DNA of 64,000 nucleotides from Fructobacillus parabroussonetiae (GCF_018437265.1 NZ_JAAMFL010000007.1:1-64000); one strand, 5' to 3'. Shown: positions 23,796-33,543, numbered from the stretch's first letter. The notes: a model not told the origin generated them from the letters alone. Made by a program: numbers and translations.

Positions 23796-24407
23796 TTATC
23801 CCTGGACTAACAAAGTCAGGCCCTTTGAGACCAAGTCCGAGGTGCTGCCCTCTTCACTGACCAAGGCCTTCTTGACCTTCGTCAAATCACGCGCTGCGTA
23901 GCCCAACGCTTCGAGTGCAGCCAGCGCATCCTCCAAATTGGAGCGATTGCCAGCTGACTGATTACCCGCCTCCGCAAAGCTTTCACTAGCCTGTGCAGAC
24001 AAGGCAGAAAAGTCGTCCATCTTACCCGAAAGATCCAGCACAATTTGTTGGGCCGTCTTCTTTCCCACGCCGGGAAACTGGGTCAGGTAATCGACTTGGC
24101 TATTTTCAATAGCTGCCACTAAATCGGCGGGCTTTGCCCCGGCCAGGATGGCCAGGGCCGACTTTGGCCCGATACCGGAAACGTTCAACAATTTATTAAA
24201 GAGTTGCTTTTCGGTCACCGTCGCAAAGCCATAAAGAGACATTTCCGTCTCGCGAACGATTTGCTCCACGAAAACCTGCGCCTCCTGGTTCACTTCAAAA
24301 TGATAAGGATTGGCTGGAAAAATCCGATAACCCACGCCATCCTTGGTTTCGAGAACGATGATTCCCGGGGCGATTTGCGTAATTCGCCCTTTTAAATACT
24401 CGTACAT
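23796..24407 (-). CDS. ruvA: Holliday junction DNA helicase subunit RuvA
   Basis: RuvA tetramers bind four-way junctions and load the RuvB motor. The 203 residues show domain I (MYEYLKGRITQIAPGIIVLE, GVGYRIF), domain II with paired helix-hairpin-helix motifs (LLNVSGIGPKSALAIL at ~70-85 and FPGVGKKTAQQIVLDL at ~108-123), a Ser/Ala/Asn-rich linker, and domain III (LEDALAALEALGYAARDLTKV). No ruvB follows; the next gene downstream is the nucleoside kinase, so ruvB must be elsewhere. It starts 14 nt after the sortase stop. Confidence 0.96.
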   Translation of the reverse strand: MYEYLKGRITQIAPGIIVLETKDGVGYRIFPANPYHFEVNQEAQVFVEQIVRETEMSLYGFATVTEKQLFNKLLNVSGIGPKSALAILAGAKPADLVAAIENSQVDYLTQFPGVGKKTAQQIVLDLSGKMDDFSALSAQASESFAEAGNQSAGNRSNLEDALAALEALGYAARDLTKVKKALVSEEGSTSDLVSKGLTLLVQG

Positions 24408-24421
24408 ACAGCCATCCTTTA

Positions 24422-25189
24422 CTAAGGCAAGACGTTGGCCTTTTGCTTGTTCAGATCGAAGTAACCAATTTCATCACTCTTCACCTGGTCCCAACTCTTA
24501 AAGTCGACATACTTGGCGTTTGTGATAATGCGCTTTGTTGTGTCGGGGAAGAGGCAGGTGACAATGGTTAATTTCGCCTTACCGGCAATGCGGTCATCGG
24601 GATTCAGCACGGAACCATCGTTTTGATCAACCGTCACCTGTCCGGTTACCTTATAACGGAAGATCCCGTTCTGGTTGGCCATGTAGATCACCGTGCCATT
24701 CAACCAGTCCGAGCGACCCAATTGGCCATTGTCATCTTCGTAGGGGGCGTTTTGCTTCAGCTTTTGCTGCAACGCAGAAAAGCCGGTATAGCCGTTATCC
24801 CAATTATGGGCGGCCAGCGTATAGTTCCCCTGTCCCATCACAGGAACAGCCGTATCTTTTTGGGCGGTATTGGCCCCTTTATCGAGGGCGACTTTGGAAT
24901 AGGCGTTGTCATAAATTGGCAGCAGGATGGACAACTTTGGAATGGCAACATAGCCCTGCTTCGTCAGGTTAATTTCCTTCTGATCCTGCTTCATCACCGA
25001 AGCCTTGATAGCTGCTCGGTCCTTTTTACTGTACTTCCCTTGCTTTTGGGTCAGTACTTTGTTGGTTGTCTTCTTAATGCCATTGGTTGCTGGCTGACTT
25101 TGGATCCACTGCCAGGCCAGTAGCAAGAGCAAGATAACCGTTAGGACACCGAAAAAACGGTGGAGCCACTTTCGTACCCTTTCGTTCAT
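24422..25189 (-). CDS. srtA: Class A sortase
   Basis: A membrane transpeptidase that anchors LPXTG proteins to peptidoglycan. The 255 residues have an N-terminal membrane anchor (FFGVLTVILLLLLAWQWI, ~13-30) and an extracellular beta-barrel. The catalytic His is in NYTLAAHNWDNGYTGF, the catalytic Cys in LTIVTCLFPDTTKR, and the Arg seven residues after that Cys completes the triad. ATG 25189 is preferred over the adjacent TTG. It sits between a HAD phosphatase gene and ruvA; that location carries no sorting substrate, fitting a housekeeping sortase. The broken surface protein at 115-1085 shows no LPXTG in its remaining part. Confidence 0.92.
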   Translation of the reverse strand: MNERVRKWLHRFFGVLTVILLLLLAWQWIQSQPATNGIKKTTNKVLTQKQGKYSKKDRAAIKASVMKQDQKEINLTKQGYVAIPKLSILLPIYDNAYSKVALDKGANTAQKDTAVPVMGQGNYTLAAHNWDNGYTGFSALQQKLKQNAPYEDDNGQLGRSDWLNGTVIYMANQNGIFRYKVTGQVTVDQNDGSVLNPDDRIAGKAKLTIVTCLFPDTTKRIITNAKYVDFKSWDQVKSDEIGYFDLNKQKANVLP

Positions 25190-25249
25190 CAACCTACTCC
25201 CTCTTCCCTTCCATCAGTTTACAAAAACAGTGTTGCAGGGCAAGGTCAT

Positions 25250-26059
25250 TTATAACAATTTTTGTAAAATTGTCTTCAAAACCCCGTCGTGATTGTTATC
25301 CGTTAGGACTTGGTGGAAGCCCTGACCAAATAATAAGGGATCGGCATTTGGCATGATGTAGGGATGCCCGACATAACGCAGCATCTCCAAGTCGTTCAGC
25401 CCATCCCCAAAGGCGGCCATCTCTTCTTTTTTGATTGCCAGTCGCTCACCTAAGTCAGCTAGTGCAACCCCCTTGTTAACATTGGGGGCGACAAAGTCGA
25501 TGGCGCCATAACCAGAAGTCGTCACGTGCACGGGCAATGCCATTTCATCAATCTGCTTGATAAAGGGGAGCTCATACTCGGGCAAGTTCACCGTCATTTT
25601 CAAAATGGGTTCGTCAATTTCAGAAAGGTCGTCAATCAAGGTCAGTGATTTAAAATAAGAGGCTGCCTTATCGATGCCCAGACCTAAATCCGCCTGTGAG
25701 CGAAGCATGAAGGCCTTATCGGTACCAGTGAAGACCAAGCCCATTTGCACACGGTCAGCCAAACCTTCGACTTGGCGAACAACCGGGGCAAAACTAGCGG
25801 GGTCGATGGCATAGGTCGCAAGAACCCGGCCGTCTGCCGTCACGACTTCCGCACCGTTGTTAGCAATCAGGGTATAGTCCTGCTTCACACCGGAGAAGTA
25901 GTGGGCGACTTTGTCAGGGTGGTTACCCGTGGCCACCACGAAGGTGACGCCTTGTTCTTCCGCCCGCTCCACCATTTGTTCATACAAGGTGTGGTCGAAG
26001 GCCTTCTCATCATTTAAAAAAGTCGCATCCAAATCCGTTGCTATTAACTTAATCGTCAT
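25250..26059 (-). CDS. Cof-type HAD hydrolase (sugar- or nucleotide-phosphate phosphatase)
   Basis: The 269-residue Cof/YwpJ-like phosphatase has motif I DLDATF (residues 8-13; Ala replaces the usual Gly), motif II VATGNH, a C2 cap domain (~80-190) and motif IV FGDGLNDLEML (~218-228). It dephosphorylates small phosphorylated metabolites; the substrate cannot be inferred. GAGGA lies 8 nt upstream of ATG 26059. It lies 66 bp downstream of ffh without an intervening terminator, so it may ride on the rnc-ffh transcript. Confidence 0.9.
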   Translation of the reverse strand: MTIKLIATDLDATFLNDEKAFDHTLYEQMVERAEEQGVTFVVATGNHPDKVAHYFSGVKQDYTLIANNGAEVVTADGRVLATYAIDPASFAPVVRQVEGLADRVQMGLVFTGTDKAFMLRSQADLGLGIDKAASYFKSLTLIDDLSEIDEPILKMTVNLPEYELPFIKQIDEMALPVHVTTSGYGAIDFVAPNVNKGVALADLGERLAIKKEEMAAFGDGLNDLEMLRYVGHPYIMPNADPLLFGQGFHQVLTDNNHDGVLKTILQKLL

Positions 26060-26125
26060 GAGTTAATCCTCTGCCAGCGCTTCTTACCAAACATCATGAA
26101 AAGCGAAAAGTCATCGATCAACGAC

Positions 26126-27595
26126 TCACTTCTTCCCACGCTTTTTCTTCATCTTCTTCATCTTCCGGGCGGCTTGCTTCATGGCGAAGTTTTGGACCTT
26201 TTGACCGAAGTTTCCACCAGGCATGCCAGCGCCCCCCATCATGGAGGACATGTCCATACCAGCACCGCCCATCATCTGCTCCATCCCCGAGAAGTTGCCC
26301 TTCGTGGCTTGGTTCATCATCTTCTTCATTTGATCAAACTGCTTGATCATCTTATTGACTTCGACGATGGGACGACCAGCACCCGCTGCCAAGCGGCGAC
26401 GGCGCGATGGGTTCAGCAAATCGGGGTTTTCTCGTTCCTTTTTCGTCATGGAAGAAACAATCGCTTCCATGTGAGTAAAGGTCTTTGGATCGATGTTTAG
26501 ATTCTGCAAAGCGGGATTGCCAGCCATACCAGGAATCATCTTAATCAAATCTTCCATTGGGCCCATGTTTTGGACCTGACGCAATTGGTCAACAAAGTCG
26601 TTGAAGTCGAAGGTGTTTTGGCGCATCTTCTCCAACTGTTCCGCCTGCTTTTTTTCATCGACTTCGCGCTGGGCTTTTTCGATGAAAGTCAGCATGTCCC
26701 CCATACCAAGGATACGAGAAGCCATTCGGTCTGGGTAAAAGACGTCCAAATCCGTTGGCTTTTCCCCTTGTCCGACGAACTTAATGGGCTTGCCCGTTAC
26801 ATCGCGAATTGACAGGGCAGCACCACCACGGGTATCCCCATCCAACTTCGTCAAAACAACACCGGTCAAATCCAAGGCATTGGCAAAGCTTTCGGCCGTT
26901 TCCGTCGCGTTCTGCCCAGTCATCGCATCAACCGTCAACAGGATTTCATCTGGTGAAGCAATTTGAGCGATGTCCTTTAGCTCGGTCATCAAGGTTTCAT
27001 CAATTTGCAAACGACCCGCCGTATCAATAAAGACGTAATCGTTCTTGTTTTCCTTGGCCTGGGCCAATCCATGACGAACGATTTCGCGTGGATCAACATC
27101 GGTTCCTTCAGAAAAGACCGGGATTTCCAAATCTTTCCCAAGAACTTCCAACTGGTCAATGGCCGCTGGACGATAAACATCGGCAGCAATTAAGAGTGGT
27201 CGTGCCTGCTTTTCCTTCTTCAGCTTGTAGGCTAACTTGGCAACCGTCGTGGTCTTACCAGCACCCTGCAAACCAGCCATCATCACAACCGTTGGGATCT
27301 TTTCGGACTGGTTCAATGGAACCGCTTCATCCCCCATCAAAGCCGTTAATTCGTCATTAACGATTTTGACGACCTGCTGTGGCGCGTTCAAGCCATCAAG
27401 AATCTCGGCGCCCTTCGCCTTTTCCTTAATTGCGGCAATGAATTTTTTAACTGTTGGATAGGAAACGTCGGCCTCTAAGAGGGCTAAACGAATCTCCTTT
27501 AAGGAAGCTTGAAGGTCTTCTTCCCCAATCTTTCCTTTTCCAGTTAGGTTTTTTAACGCCTTGGACAGGCGTTCCGTTAAGTTTTCAAAAGCCAT
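26126..27595 (-). CDS. ffh: Signal recognition particle protein Ffh
   Basis: The SRP GTPase recognises signal sequences on nascent chains and, with FtsY, docks ribosomes at the translocon. The 489 residues from MAFENLTERLSKALKNL show the N domain, the G domain (GLQGAGKTTTVAKLA at ~105-119, DVYRPAAIDQL, DTAGR, TKLDGDTRGGAAL) and the Met-rich M domain, which ends in a GGAGMPGG-type Met/Gly tail and a Lys-rich terminus. The start ATG 27595 gives the conserved N-terminus, but the only strong Shine-Dalgarno (AGGAGG, 27630-27625) is 29 nt away with a small hairpin between. The gene follows ylxM in the same operon. Confidence 0.96.
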   Translation of the reverse strand: MAFENLTERLSKALKNLTGKGKIGEEDLQASLKEIRLALLEADVSYPTVKKFIAAIKEKAKGAEILDGLNAPQQVVKIVNDELTALMGDEAVPLNQSEKIPTVVMMAGLQGAGKTTTVAKLAYKLKKEKQARPLLIAADVYRPAAIDQLEVLGKDLEIPVFSEGTDVDPREIVRHGLAQAKENKNDYVFIDTAGRLQIDETLMTELKDIAQIASPDEILLTVDAMTGQNATETAESFANALDLTGVVLTKLDGDTRGGAALSIRDVTGKPIKFVGQGEKPTDLDVFYPDRMASRILGMGDMLTFIEKAQREVDEKKQAEQLEKMRQNTFDFNDFVDQLRQVQNMGPMEDLIKMIPGMAGNPALQNLNIDPKTFTHMEAIVSSMTKKERENPDLLNPSRRRRLAAGAGRPIVEVNKMIKQFDQMKKMMNQATKGNFSGMEQMMGGAGMDMSSMMGGAGMPGGNFGQKVQNFAMKQAARKMKKMKKKRGKK

Positions 27596-27632
27596 CGTCT
27601 GCTGACTGGGCCAAGACCCAGCTGCCTCCTTC

Positions 27633-27974
27633 TTAGTTAATTTCTTGGTTGACCATTTGGTCAATTAATTCTTTCAAATGGTGATCATCCTGGTAATGCG
27701 CCGTCACATAGGTCAAAAGATTTTCTTCTAACGACTGCCGGTGCATGGACTCGGTGTAGAGCGCCAAAACCTTTTCGTAGTGTTCCAAGGCTTCACAGCC
27801 CTTTTTCAAGTTATCAGAAACCGCCTGACGAGAAACCTGCTCCTCTTCGGCAATCTCAATAATGGAAAAGTCGTCCTCGTAATAATAGCGCAGATAGGCC
27901 TGCTGCTTTTTCGCCAACAGCTCACCGTAGAAGGCAAACAGGGCGTTAATGCGATTTTTATGCTCAATGTCCAT
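27633..27974 (-). CDS. ylxM: YlxM/p13-like SRP-associated DNA-binding-fold protein
   Basis: The 113-residue helical protein has a sigma-70 region 4-like helix-turn-helix: AFYGELLAKKQQAYLRYYY, then DFSIIEIAEEEQVSRQAVSDNL. YlxM is always next to ffh and stimulates SRP GTPase function in streptococci. Its ATG overlaps the ftsY stop (TAATG), so it is translationally coupled to ftsY, and its stop is 37 nt from the ffh start. No membrane segment. Confidence 0.93.
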   Translation of the reverse strand: MDIEHKNRINALFAFYGELLAKKQQAYLRYYYEDDFSIIEIAEEEQVSRQAVSDNLKKGCEALEHYEKVLALYTESMHRQSLEENLLTYVTAHYQDDHHLKELIDQMVNQEIN

Positions 27975-29227
27975 TAGTTTTTCACCAGGTCTTTAAAGAG
28001 ACCAAAGACAAAGTCTTCGGCGGAAAAGACACGTAAATCACTGGCCTTTTCCCCAAAGCCAATCCACTTGACTGGCAGGTGTAATTGGTCACGAATGGCA
28101 AAGACAATGCCACCCTTGGCGGTTCCATCCATCTTGGTTAAGACGAGCCCCGTCACTTCCGAAGAGTCCTTGAATAACTTAGCCTGCTGCAGAGCGTTTT
28201 GCCCAGTCGTGGCATCGAGTACCAGGAAAACTTCCTGAGGGGCATCGGGCAGGACTTTTTGAATCACACGATTCATCTTGGCAAGCTCTTGCATCAAGTT
28301 CACGTTATTTTGTAAACGACCGGCCGTATCAATAAAGAGAATATCGGCCTGCTCATCTTTTGCACGTTCAACGGCCTGATAGACAACAGAAGATGGGTCG
28401 GCCTTTTCTGCACCAGCAACCACTGGCACTTGGGCACGCTCGCCCCACTCCTGTAATTGCTTGACTGCCCCGGCACGGAAGGTGTCGGCAGCCGCTAGAA
28501 GAACAGACTTGCCTTGGTCCTTATAGCGTTGGGCCATCTTACCAACCGTCGTTGTTTTCCCAACGCCGTTGACGCCAACAAAGAGAATCACAGTTGGTTG
28601 TCCAGCAGGTGCAAAATGCATGGACTGATCTTCATCTTTGCCCTGTTCCTCATAAGACTCCACCATGAGACGGATAATCAGTTCTCGAATGGCCGCTTTA
28701 TCCTTGATATTATCAAGTTTCACCGCTTCTCGTACCTGGTTGGAAATCCGAATGGCGAGGTCAAAGCCTAAGTCAGCCCCAATCAAGGTGTCTTCTAGAT
28801 CGTCAAAAAAATCTTCATCGACCGAACGAAAATTAGCCAAGAAGCGATTAAAGCGATCGGCAAAGCCCTGACGGGATTGCGTCAAGCCTTTTTCATAAAC
28901 GGCTTGTTCCCCTTCAGCATCTTTTGTATCGACCGATTCAGCCGGTTTTTTATCGGCATCAGCCGACTCGGTTGAATCCGTTGATGAGCCCTGCTCTTGG
29001 TTTTCTTCCACGACTTGTGCAGCCGCGGCAGCCATTTCAGCAGTTGGCATATCGTCTTCTGACAAGGCTTCGGCCGACTCAGCGGCGGCTTCTTTGTCAG
29101 TTGACTGATGAGTCAGCGAAGGCGCATCCGCTTGGCTGTCAGCTGGCCGTTCTTCTGAAGCCAGCGAGTCGTTTGTTGGCTGCTCAGCTTCTTGCTTCTT
29201 CTTTTTAAAACGATCAAAGAGTCCCAT
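27974..29227 (-). CDS. ftsY: Signal recognition particle receptor FtsY
   Basis: FtsY is the membrane-associated SRP receptor GTPase. The 417 residues divide into an acidic, Ala/Glu/Ser-rich A domain (~10-115, membrane association) and an NG domain. G1 is GVNGVGKTTTVGKMA (~218-232), followed by DTFRAGAVKQLQ, DTAGRLQNN and TKMDGTAKGG; the end is VFGLFKDLVKN. The start ATG 29227 (MGLFDRFKKKKQ) follows AGGAGGG. It is between smc (12 nt gap) and ylxM (overlap), the usual Firmicute order. Confidence 0.96.
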   Translation of the reverse strand: MGLFDRFKKKKQEAEQPTNDSLASEERPADSQADAPSLTHQSTDKEAAAESAEALSEDDMPTAEMAAAAAQVVEENQEQGSSTDSTESADADKKPAESVDTKDAEGEQAVYEKGLTQSRQGFADRFNRFLANFRSVDEDFFDDLEDTLIGADLGFDLAIRISNQVREAVKLDNIKDKAAIRELIIRLMVESYEEQGKDEDQSMHFAPAGQPTVILFVGVNGVGKTTTVGKMAQRYKDQGKSVLLAAADTFRAGAVKQLQEWGERAQVPVVAGAEKADPSSVVYQAVERAKDEQADILFIDTAGRLQNNVNLMQELAKMNRVIQKVLPDAPQEVFLVLDATTGQNALQQAKLFKDSSEVTGLVLTKMDGTAKGGIVFAIRDQLHLPVKWIGFGEKASDLRVFSAEDFVFGLFKDLVKN

Positions 29228-29239
29228 CTGGTCCCTCCT

Positions 29240-32200
29240 TTAGGCGAGTTTTTCTTCTGCTTGGTCCAGGTTAACGGCAACCATTTTGGAAACACCGGCC
29301 TCTTGCATGGTGACACCATACAGAACCGTCGCTGCCACCATGGTTCCCTTTCGGTGGGTAATCGTAATGAATTGCGTACTACCACCAAAGTTCTTCAAAT
29401 AAGCGGCAAAACGATCAACGTTTGCTTCATCAAGGGCCGCTTCGGCCTCATCAAGCACGGCAAATGGTACAGGGCGGACCTGCAAGATAGCAAAGAGAAG
29501 TGAAATGGCCGTCAAAGCCTTTTCCCCACCAGACAAAAGTGACATCTGCTGGAACTTCTTGCCAGGCGGCTGTGCCTTAATATCAATTCCAGTTGTTAAC
29601 AGGTGCTCAGGGTCGGTCAATTCGATTTGAGCCTGACCGCCGGCAAACATCTTCGTGAAGACGTCCTTGAAATGCTTCGCCACTTGATCAAAGGTCTGCT
29701 TAAAGCGAACCTGAACCTCCTGGTCCATTTCATCAATCGTGGCTTGCAAAGTCGCCTTCGCCTTCTCTAGATCATCGGCCTGCTGTGTCAAGAATTGGTA
29801 CCGTTCTTTAATTTCATCATACTCTTGAATGGCCGCTACGTTAACAGGGCCAAGGGCGTTTAAGGCACGCTTCAACTGACTTAACTGCTGCTCAATCGTG
29901 GCGTCATCCAAGTCGGAGGCCTTGATATCGGCCTCGCTTTCCACCGTCAAGCCATAGGTCTGCTGCAAAGTCGTGACTTGCTTTGCCAACTTTTCCTGTG
30001 CTGCTTGCAAACGATGCGAAGCATTTGCCTGGTCCATCATGGCCTGGTTCACGGCTTCTTGTATCTGCGACAAGCTTTCTTCTTGCTCGCTGACTGCTTG
30101 TGTCAAAGCTTGGAATGACTGAGTCAAAGCACTGCTTTGTTCATCCGCTGTCGTCAAGGCCGCTTCCAAAGTCGTTAACTGCTCAGCCAAAGCTGGGCCG
30201 TCTGCTGCTTGTTCGAGTTTTTGCCTGATTTCATTTTGGCGCGTGGTCAGTTCGTTTTGCTGACTTTGCAACTCAGATAAGAGCGCCTGAAGACGCTTCT
30301 TATTTGCATCAGCGGCTTCCTGCTTTGCTGAAACCGTTGCGGCTTCGGCTTGAAACTGGGCCTTTTCTTCTTGATAAGCGGCCTGTTCTTCTTCCACCTG
30401 CGCCAAACGATTTGTCAGGTCACTAGTCTTTTGCTCGGCTTCCTTTTGGCTCGCCTCTTTTTCAAGAAAGGCCTCCTGTGAAGCCTTTTGCTCTTGAAGA
30501 CTGTCTGCCTCAGCGAACTTTAAGTCAGCCAGATCGAGTGTCAAGGTTTGCACCTTGGTCTCTTCTTGCTGCACCGCATCCTTTAAGGCGGTCAACTGAT
30601 AGTCGACCTGCTGTCCCTGGCTCTCAAAGTCGTAGTAAGCCGTGCGCATTTCCTGCACTTGTTCGGTTAATTGGTTAACCAAGTCCTGCTGCTCATTGCG
30701 AATCTTTTGTAGATTAGCAACCGCTGCTTCCTGCTTGGCTAAGGCGTCTGCCTTTTCCTTCAGTTCAGCCTGACGTGACAGAACGGGCGGCCCTTGTTTA
30801 TGGTTAGCACCACCGGTAATCGAACCGCCAGCGTTAACTAATTGGCCATCGAGTGACACCACGCGCAGCCGGTTTTGACAAGCCCTTGCCACACGGGTCG
30901 CCGCATCCAAATCCGAAACGACCAAAGTCGTCCCCAGCAGGTTGGCTAAAATGTTTTCCATTCCACGTGGAATGGTCACCAAATCAGCCGCGATACCAAT
31001 GAAGCCCGTTTCTTCTTGCGCACGGTGAATGTCGCGTGCCTGGCGCGGCTTAATGCTTTCTTCCGGTAAGAGCGTCACACGGCCCTTTCGTTTTTTCGTC
31101 AGGTAGTTCACAATGCTTTTGGCCGTTTTCGTCGAATCAACAACCACGTTTTGCAAGGCGCCACCTAAGACGGTTTCGATTGCCTTCGTGTACTGCTTTG
31201 GCACGTCCACCAATTCGGCGACCACGCCGCGAATGCCTGGGAAGTTTCGCTTGACCTGTGGCACCATCAAATTCTTAACGCCTTGATAAAAGCCGGCGTA
31301 TTCATCAAGGGAAGATTCCGCCTGATAAATTGACTGCGACTTATCCAAGGCATAAGCACCTTGCTGCCAAGCACTTTGCGCCTCTTGGTAGGCGACTTTG
31401 GCCTGGTCTAGCTTTTCTTTAGCCTGGTCCAACTTTTCTTCATAAGGATTTTTGGCTGCGGATTGGTCGGGGTGTTTTTCTTCATAGGCCGCCACTGCTT
31501 GCTTGGCTTTAGCCAAGGCGCTTTCCGCCTCGTTTAGCAGGGCCTGCTTCCGTTCTTTTTGTTCCTGGTTTTGGATAAGGGCCTTTTCTTCAAAAGTCAC
31601 CTTGTTATGCAAAGTCGCCAAGTCTTGCATGATGGCAACGTATTGCTGGCGGTTTTCCTCCAGCTCGGCCTTAATGCTTTGAACCTGCTTTTGGCCGTGC
31701 TCTTGCTCAATCTTTTCCACCGTTTTCTTCAACTCGGTGGCCTTTTCAGCAAGGCTTCTTTCCTCTTGATCCGCGTCTGCCAAATCATTGGCTGCCTGTT
31801 CGCCCTGTCCCTGCAAGTTCGTTAGCTGTTTCGTTAAGGACTGCTGTTCGTGTTGGAGCGATTCCGCTTCTTGCGAGGCCAGCTTTTGGTTACCAATCAA
31901 CTGCTCTTTTTGTTGCGTCTTGGACAAGACCTCTTGTGCCAATTGATCCTTTTGCTCTTGGACCTGAGTCAGTTGTTCACGGGTCTTTGCTAACCCTTCT
32001 TTTTGATTGGTTAACTTCGCTTGCTTCTCGTCGACTTCTGAATTCAGTGTTTTCAAGCCCTGGTCTTGCTTGACGACTTGGCCTTGTAAGGAAAGAATCG
32101 AACGGGTCAATCGCACCTGGTCCAGCTTTTCAAAACTTTCACGTTTTTCGAGATAGTCCTTTGCCGTTTCCGCCTGCTTTTCCAGTGGTAACAAACGGCC

Positions 32201-32797
32201 TTCGACTTCGTGGACAATGTCTGCCACACGGGCCAAGTTTTCATCCGTGACAGCCAAATCTTTTTCGGCTTGGCTCTTATTTTGCTTGTACTTATAGACA
32301 CCAGCGACTTCTTCAATAATGCCACGGCGTTCTTCGGGCTTGGCTGAAAAAATCTTTTCAACCTGCCCCTGCGAAATAATGGAAAAGCCATCACGCCCAA
32401 GACCCGTATCCATGAAGATTTCATGAATGTCTTTCAGCCGGCATTCAGCCCCATTCAACTGATAAGAGGACTCACCCGAGCGATACAAGCGCCGGGTAAT
32501 TCGCAATTCTGAAAAATCCGATTGGATATAGTGATCCGAATTATCAAAGGTAATGGAAACTTCAGCCCGGTTCAAAGCCTTGCGGTCCTTTGTTCCAGCA
32601 AAAATAACGTCCGCCATTTTGTTACCGCGCAAGTCCTTTGCAGACTGCTCGCCCATCACCCAGCGGATCGCCTCAATAATATTTGATTTACCGGAACCGT
32701 TTGGTCCGACAATACCGGTCATACCTTTTTGAAAGTCAATCACGGTCTTATTGGCAAAAGATTTAAAGCCGATAATCTCCAGCGTTTTTAATTTCAT
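29240..32797 (-). CDS. smc: Chromosome segregation protein SMC
   Basis: SMC dimers with ScpAB load at parS sites and align chromosome arms. The 1185 residues are the expected length. The N head carries Walker A GPNGSGKSN (~32-40), followed by a first long coiled coil (~170-495, Glu/Gln/Lys rich), the hinge (~510-670) with GVVAELVDVPKQYTKAIE and GGSITGG, a second coiled coil, and the C head with signature LLSGGEKALTAISLLFAI and Walker B FAVLDEAEAALDEANVDRF. The weak Shine-Dalgarno (GAGTAGAG) precedes ATG 32797, 15 nt after the rnc stop. Confidence 0.97.
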   Translation of the reverse strand: MKLKTLEIIGFKSFANKTVIDFQKGMTGIVGPNGSGKSNIIEAIRWVMGEQSAKDLRGNKMADVIFAGTKDRKALNRAEVSITFDNSDHYIQSDFSELRITRRLYRSGESSYQLNGAECRLKDIHEIFMDTGLGRDGFSIISQGQVEKIFSAKPEERRGIIEEVAGVYKYKQNKSQAEKDLAVTDENLARVADIVHEVEGRLLPLEKQAETAKDYLEKRESFEKLDQVRLTRSILSLQGQVVKQDQGLKTLNSEVDEKQAKLTNQKEGLAKTREQLTQVQEQKDQLAQEVLSKTQQKEQLIGNQKLASQEAESLQHEQQSLTKQLTNLQGQGEQAANDLADADQEERSLAEKATELKKTVEKIEQEHGQKQVQSIKAELEENRQQYVAIMQDLATLHNKVTFEEKALIQNQEQKERKQALLNEAESALAKAKQAVAAYEEKHPDQSAAKNPYEEKLDQAKEKLDQAKVAYQEAQSAWQQGAYALDKSQSIYQAESSLDEYAGFYQGVKNLMVPQVKRNFPGIRGVVAELVDVPKQYTKAIETVLGGALQNVVVDSTKTAKSIVNYLTKKRKGRVTLLPEESIKPRQARDIHRAQEETGFIGIAADLVTIPRGMENILANLLGTTLVVSDLDAATRVARACQNRLRVVSLDGQLVNAGGSITGGANHKQGPPVLSRQAELKEKADALAKQEAAVANLQKIRNEQQDLVNQLTEQVQEMRTAYYDFESQGQQVDYQLTALKDAVQQEETKVQTLTLDLADLKFAEADSLQEQKASQEAFLEKEASQKEAEQKTSDLTNRLAQVEEEQAAYQEEKAQFQAEAATVSAKQEAADANKKRLQALLSELQSQQNELTTRQNEIRQKLEQAADGPALAEQLTTLEAALTTADEQSSALTQSFQALTQAVSEQEESLSQIQEAVNQAMMDQANASHRLQAAQEKLAKQVTTLQQTYGLTVESEADIKASDLDDATIEQQLSQLKRALNALGPVNVAAIQEYDEIKERYQFLTQQADDLEKAKATLQATIDEMDQEVQVRFKQTFDQVAKHFKDVFTKMFAGGQAQIELTDPEHLLTTGIDIKAQPPGKKFQQMSLLSGGEKALTAISLLFAILQVRPVPFAVLDEAEAALDEANVDRFAAYLKNFGGSTQFITITHRKGTMVAATVLYGVTMQEAGVSKMVAVNLDQAEEKLA

Positions 32798-32812
32798 ACT
32801 TCTCTACTCAAT

Positions 32813-33511
32813 TTACTCAGCTAAATCAATCAAGGCCTGTTGGGCCGCAGCCTTCTCAGCATCCTTGATTGATGAACCAAATCCATAAGCCAAAATACGG
32901 CCGTCCAAAGCAACCGAAACCTTAAAGACTTGGCTGTTGTCATCGTTTCGTTCTTCATCTTCGATGGTGTAGGTAATCGCTACCGCACCCCTCGTTTGCA
33001 GTTTTTCCTGCAAGCGAGACTTGAAGTCAATAAATTGGTCAAAGAAATTCTCATCAATGGCCGCAAAGACCGTTTGGTTTAACAACGAAACAACGGCCTT
33101 TTGTCCTTGGTCAAGATAAAGAGCACCAATAAAGGCCTCCCAAATATCTTCCAAAAGTGATGGCCGTTGACGGGCCCCACTCATCTCCTCACCCTTTCCT
33201 AAGCGAATCGCTTCGTTTAAGTGGATGACCTGGGAAAAATGTGCAAAGGACTTGGTCTGGACCATCGTAATCCGCATTTCAGTCAACTGTCCTTCATCCC
33301 AATCGGGATAGCGCTTAAACAGGTACTCCGTAACCGATGCCTGCATGATGGCATCCCCTAAGAATTCGAGTCGTTGGTAATCGCGACCGCTTTCTTTTGG
33401 GTTTTCATTCAAGAAGTTTCGCTGCGTGAGCGCTTCCTTCAAAAGATCCAAATCATCAAAGTCGATTTGATAGTTTTCGTTTAAATAAGCTTTAAATTCT
33501 GCTGGTGACAA
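32813..33511 (-). CDS. rnc: Ribonuclease III (TTG start)
   Basis: It cleaves double-stranded RNA in rRNA maturation and antisense regulation. The 232 residues have the signature RLEFLGDAIMQASVTEYLF (~46-64), the second acidic site LLEDIWEAFIGALYLDQG (~114-131), and a C-terminal dsRNA-binding domain (FKSRLQEKLQTRG ... SSIKDAEKAAAQQAL). The start is TTG 33511, with GAGAGG 8 nt before it. The nearby ATG is in another frame, so TTG is required to reach MSPAEFKAYLNENY. It is the first gene of rnc-smc-ftsY-ylxM-ffh. Confidence 0.95.
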   Translation of the reverse strand: MSPAEFKAYLNENYQIDFDDLDLLKEALTQRNFLNENPKESGRDYQRLEFLGDAIMQASVTEYLFKRYPDWDEGQLTEMRITMVQTKSFAHFSQVIHLNEAIRLGKGEEMSGARQRPSLLEDIWEAFIGALYLDQGQKAVVSLLNQTVFAAIDENFFDQFIDFKSRLQEKLQTRGAVAITYTIEDEERNDDNSQVFKVSVALDGRILAYGFGSSIKDAEKAAAQQALIDLAE

Positions 33512-33543
33512 TTTGTCGTCCTCTCATGGTTCAATTACCCCTT

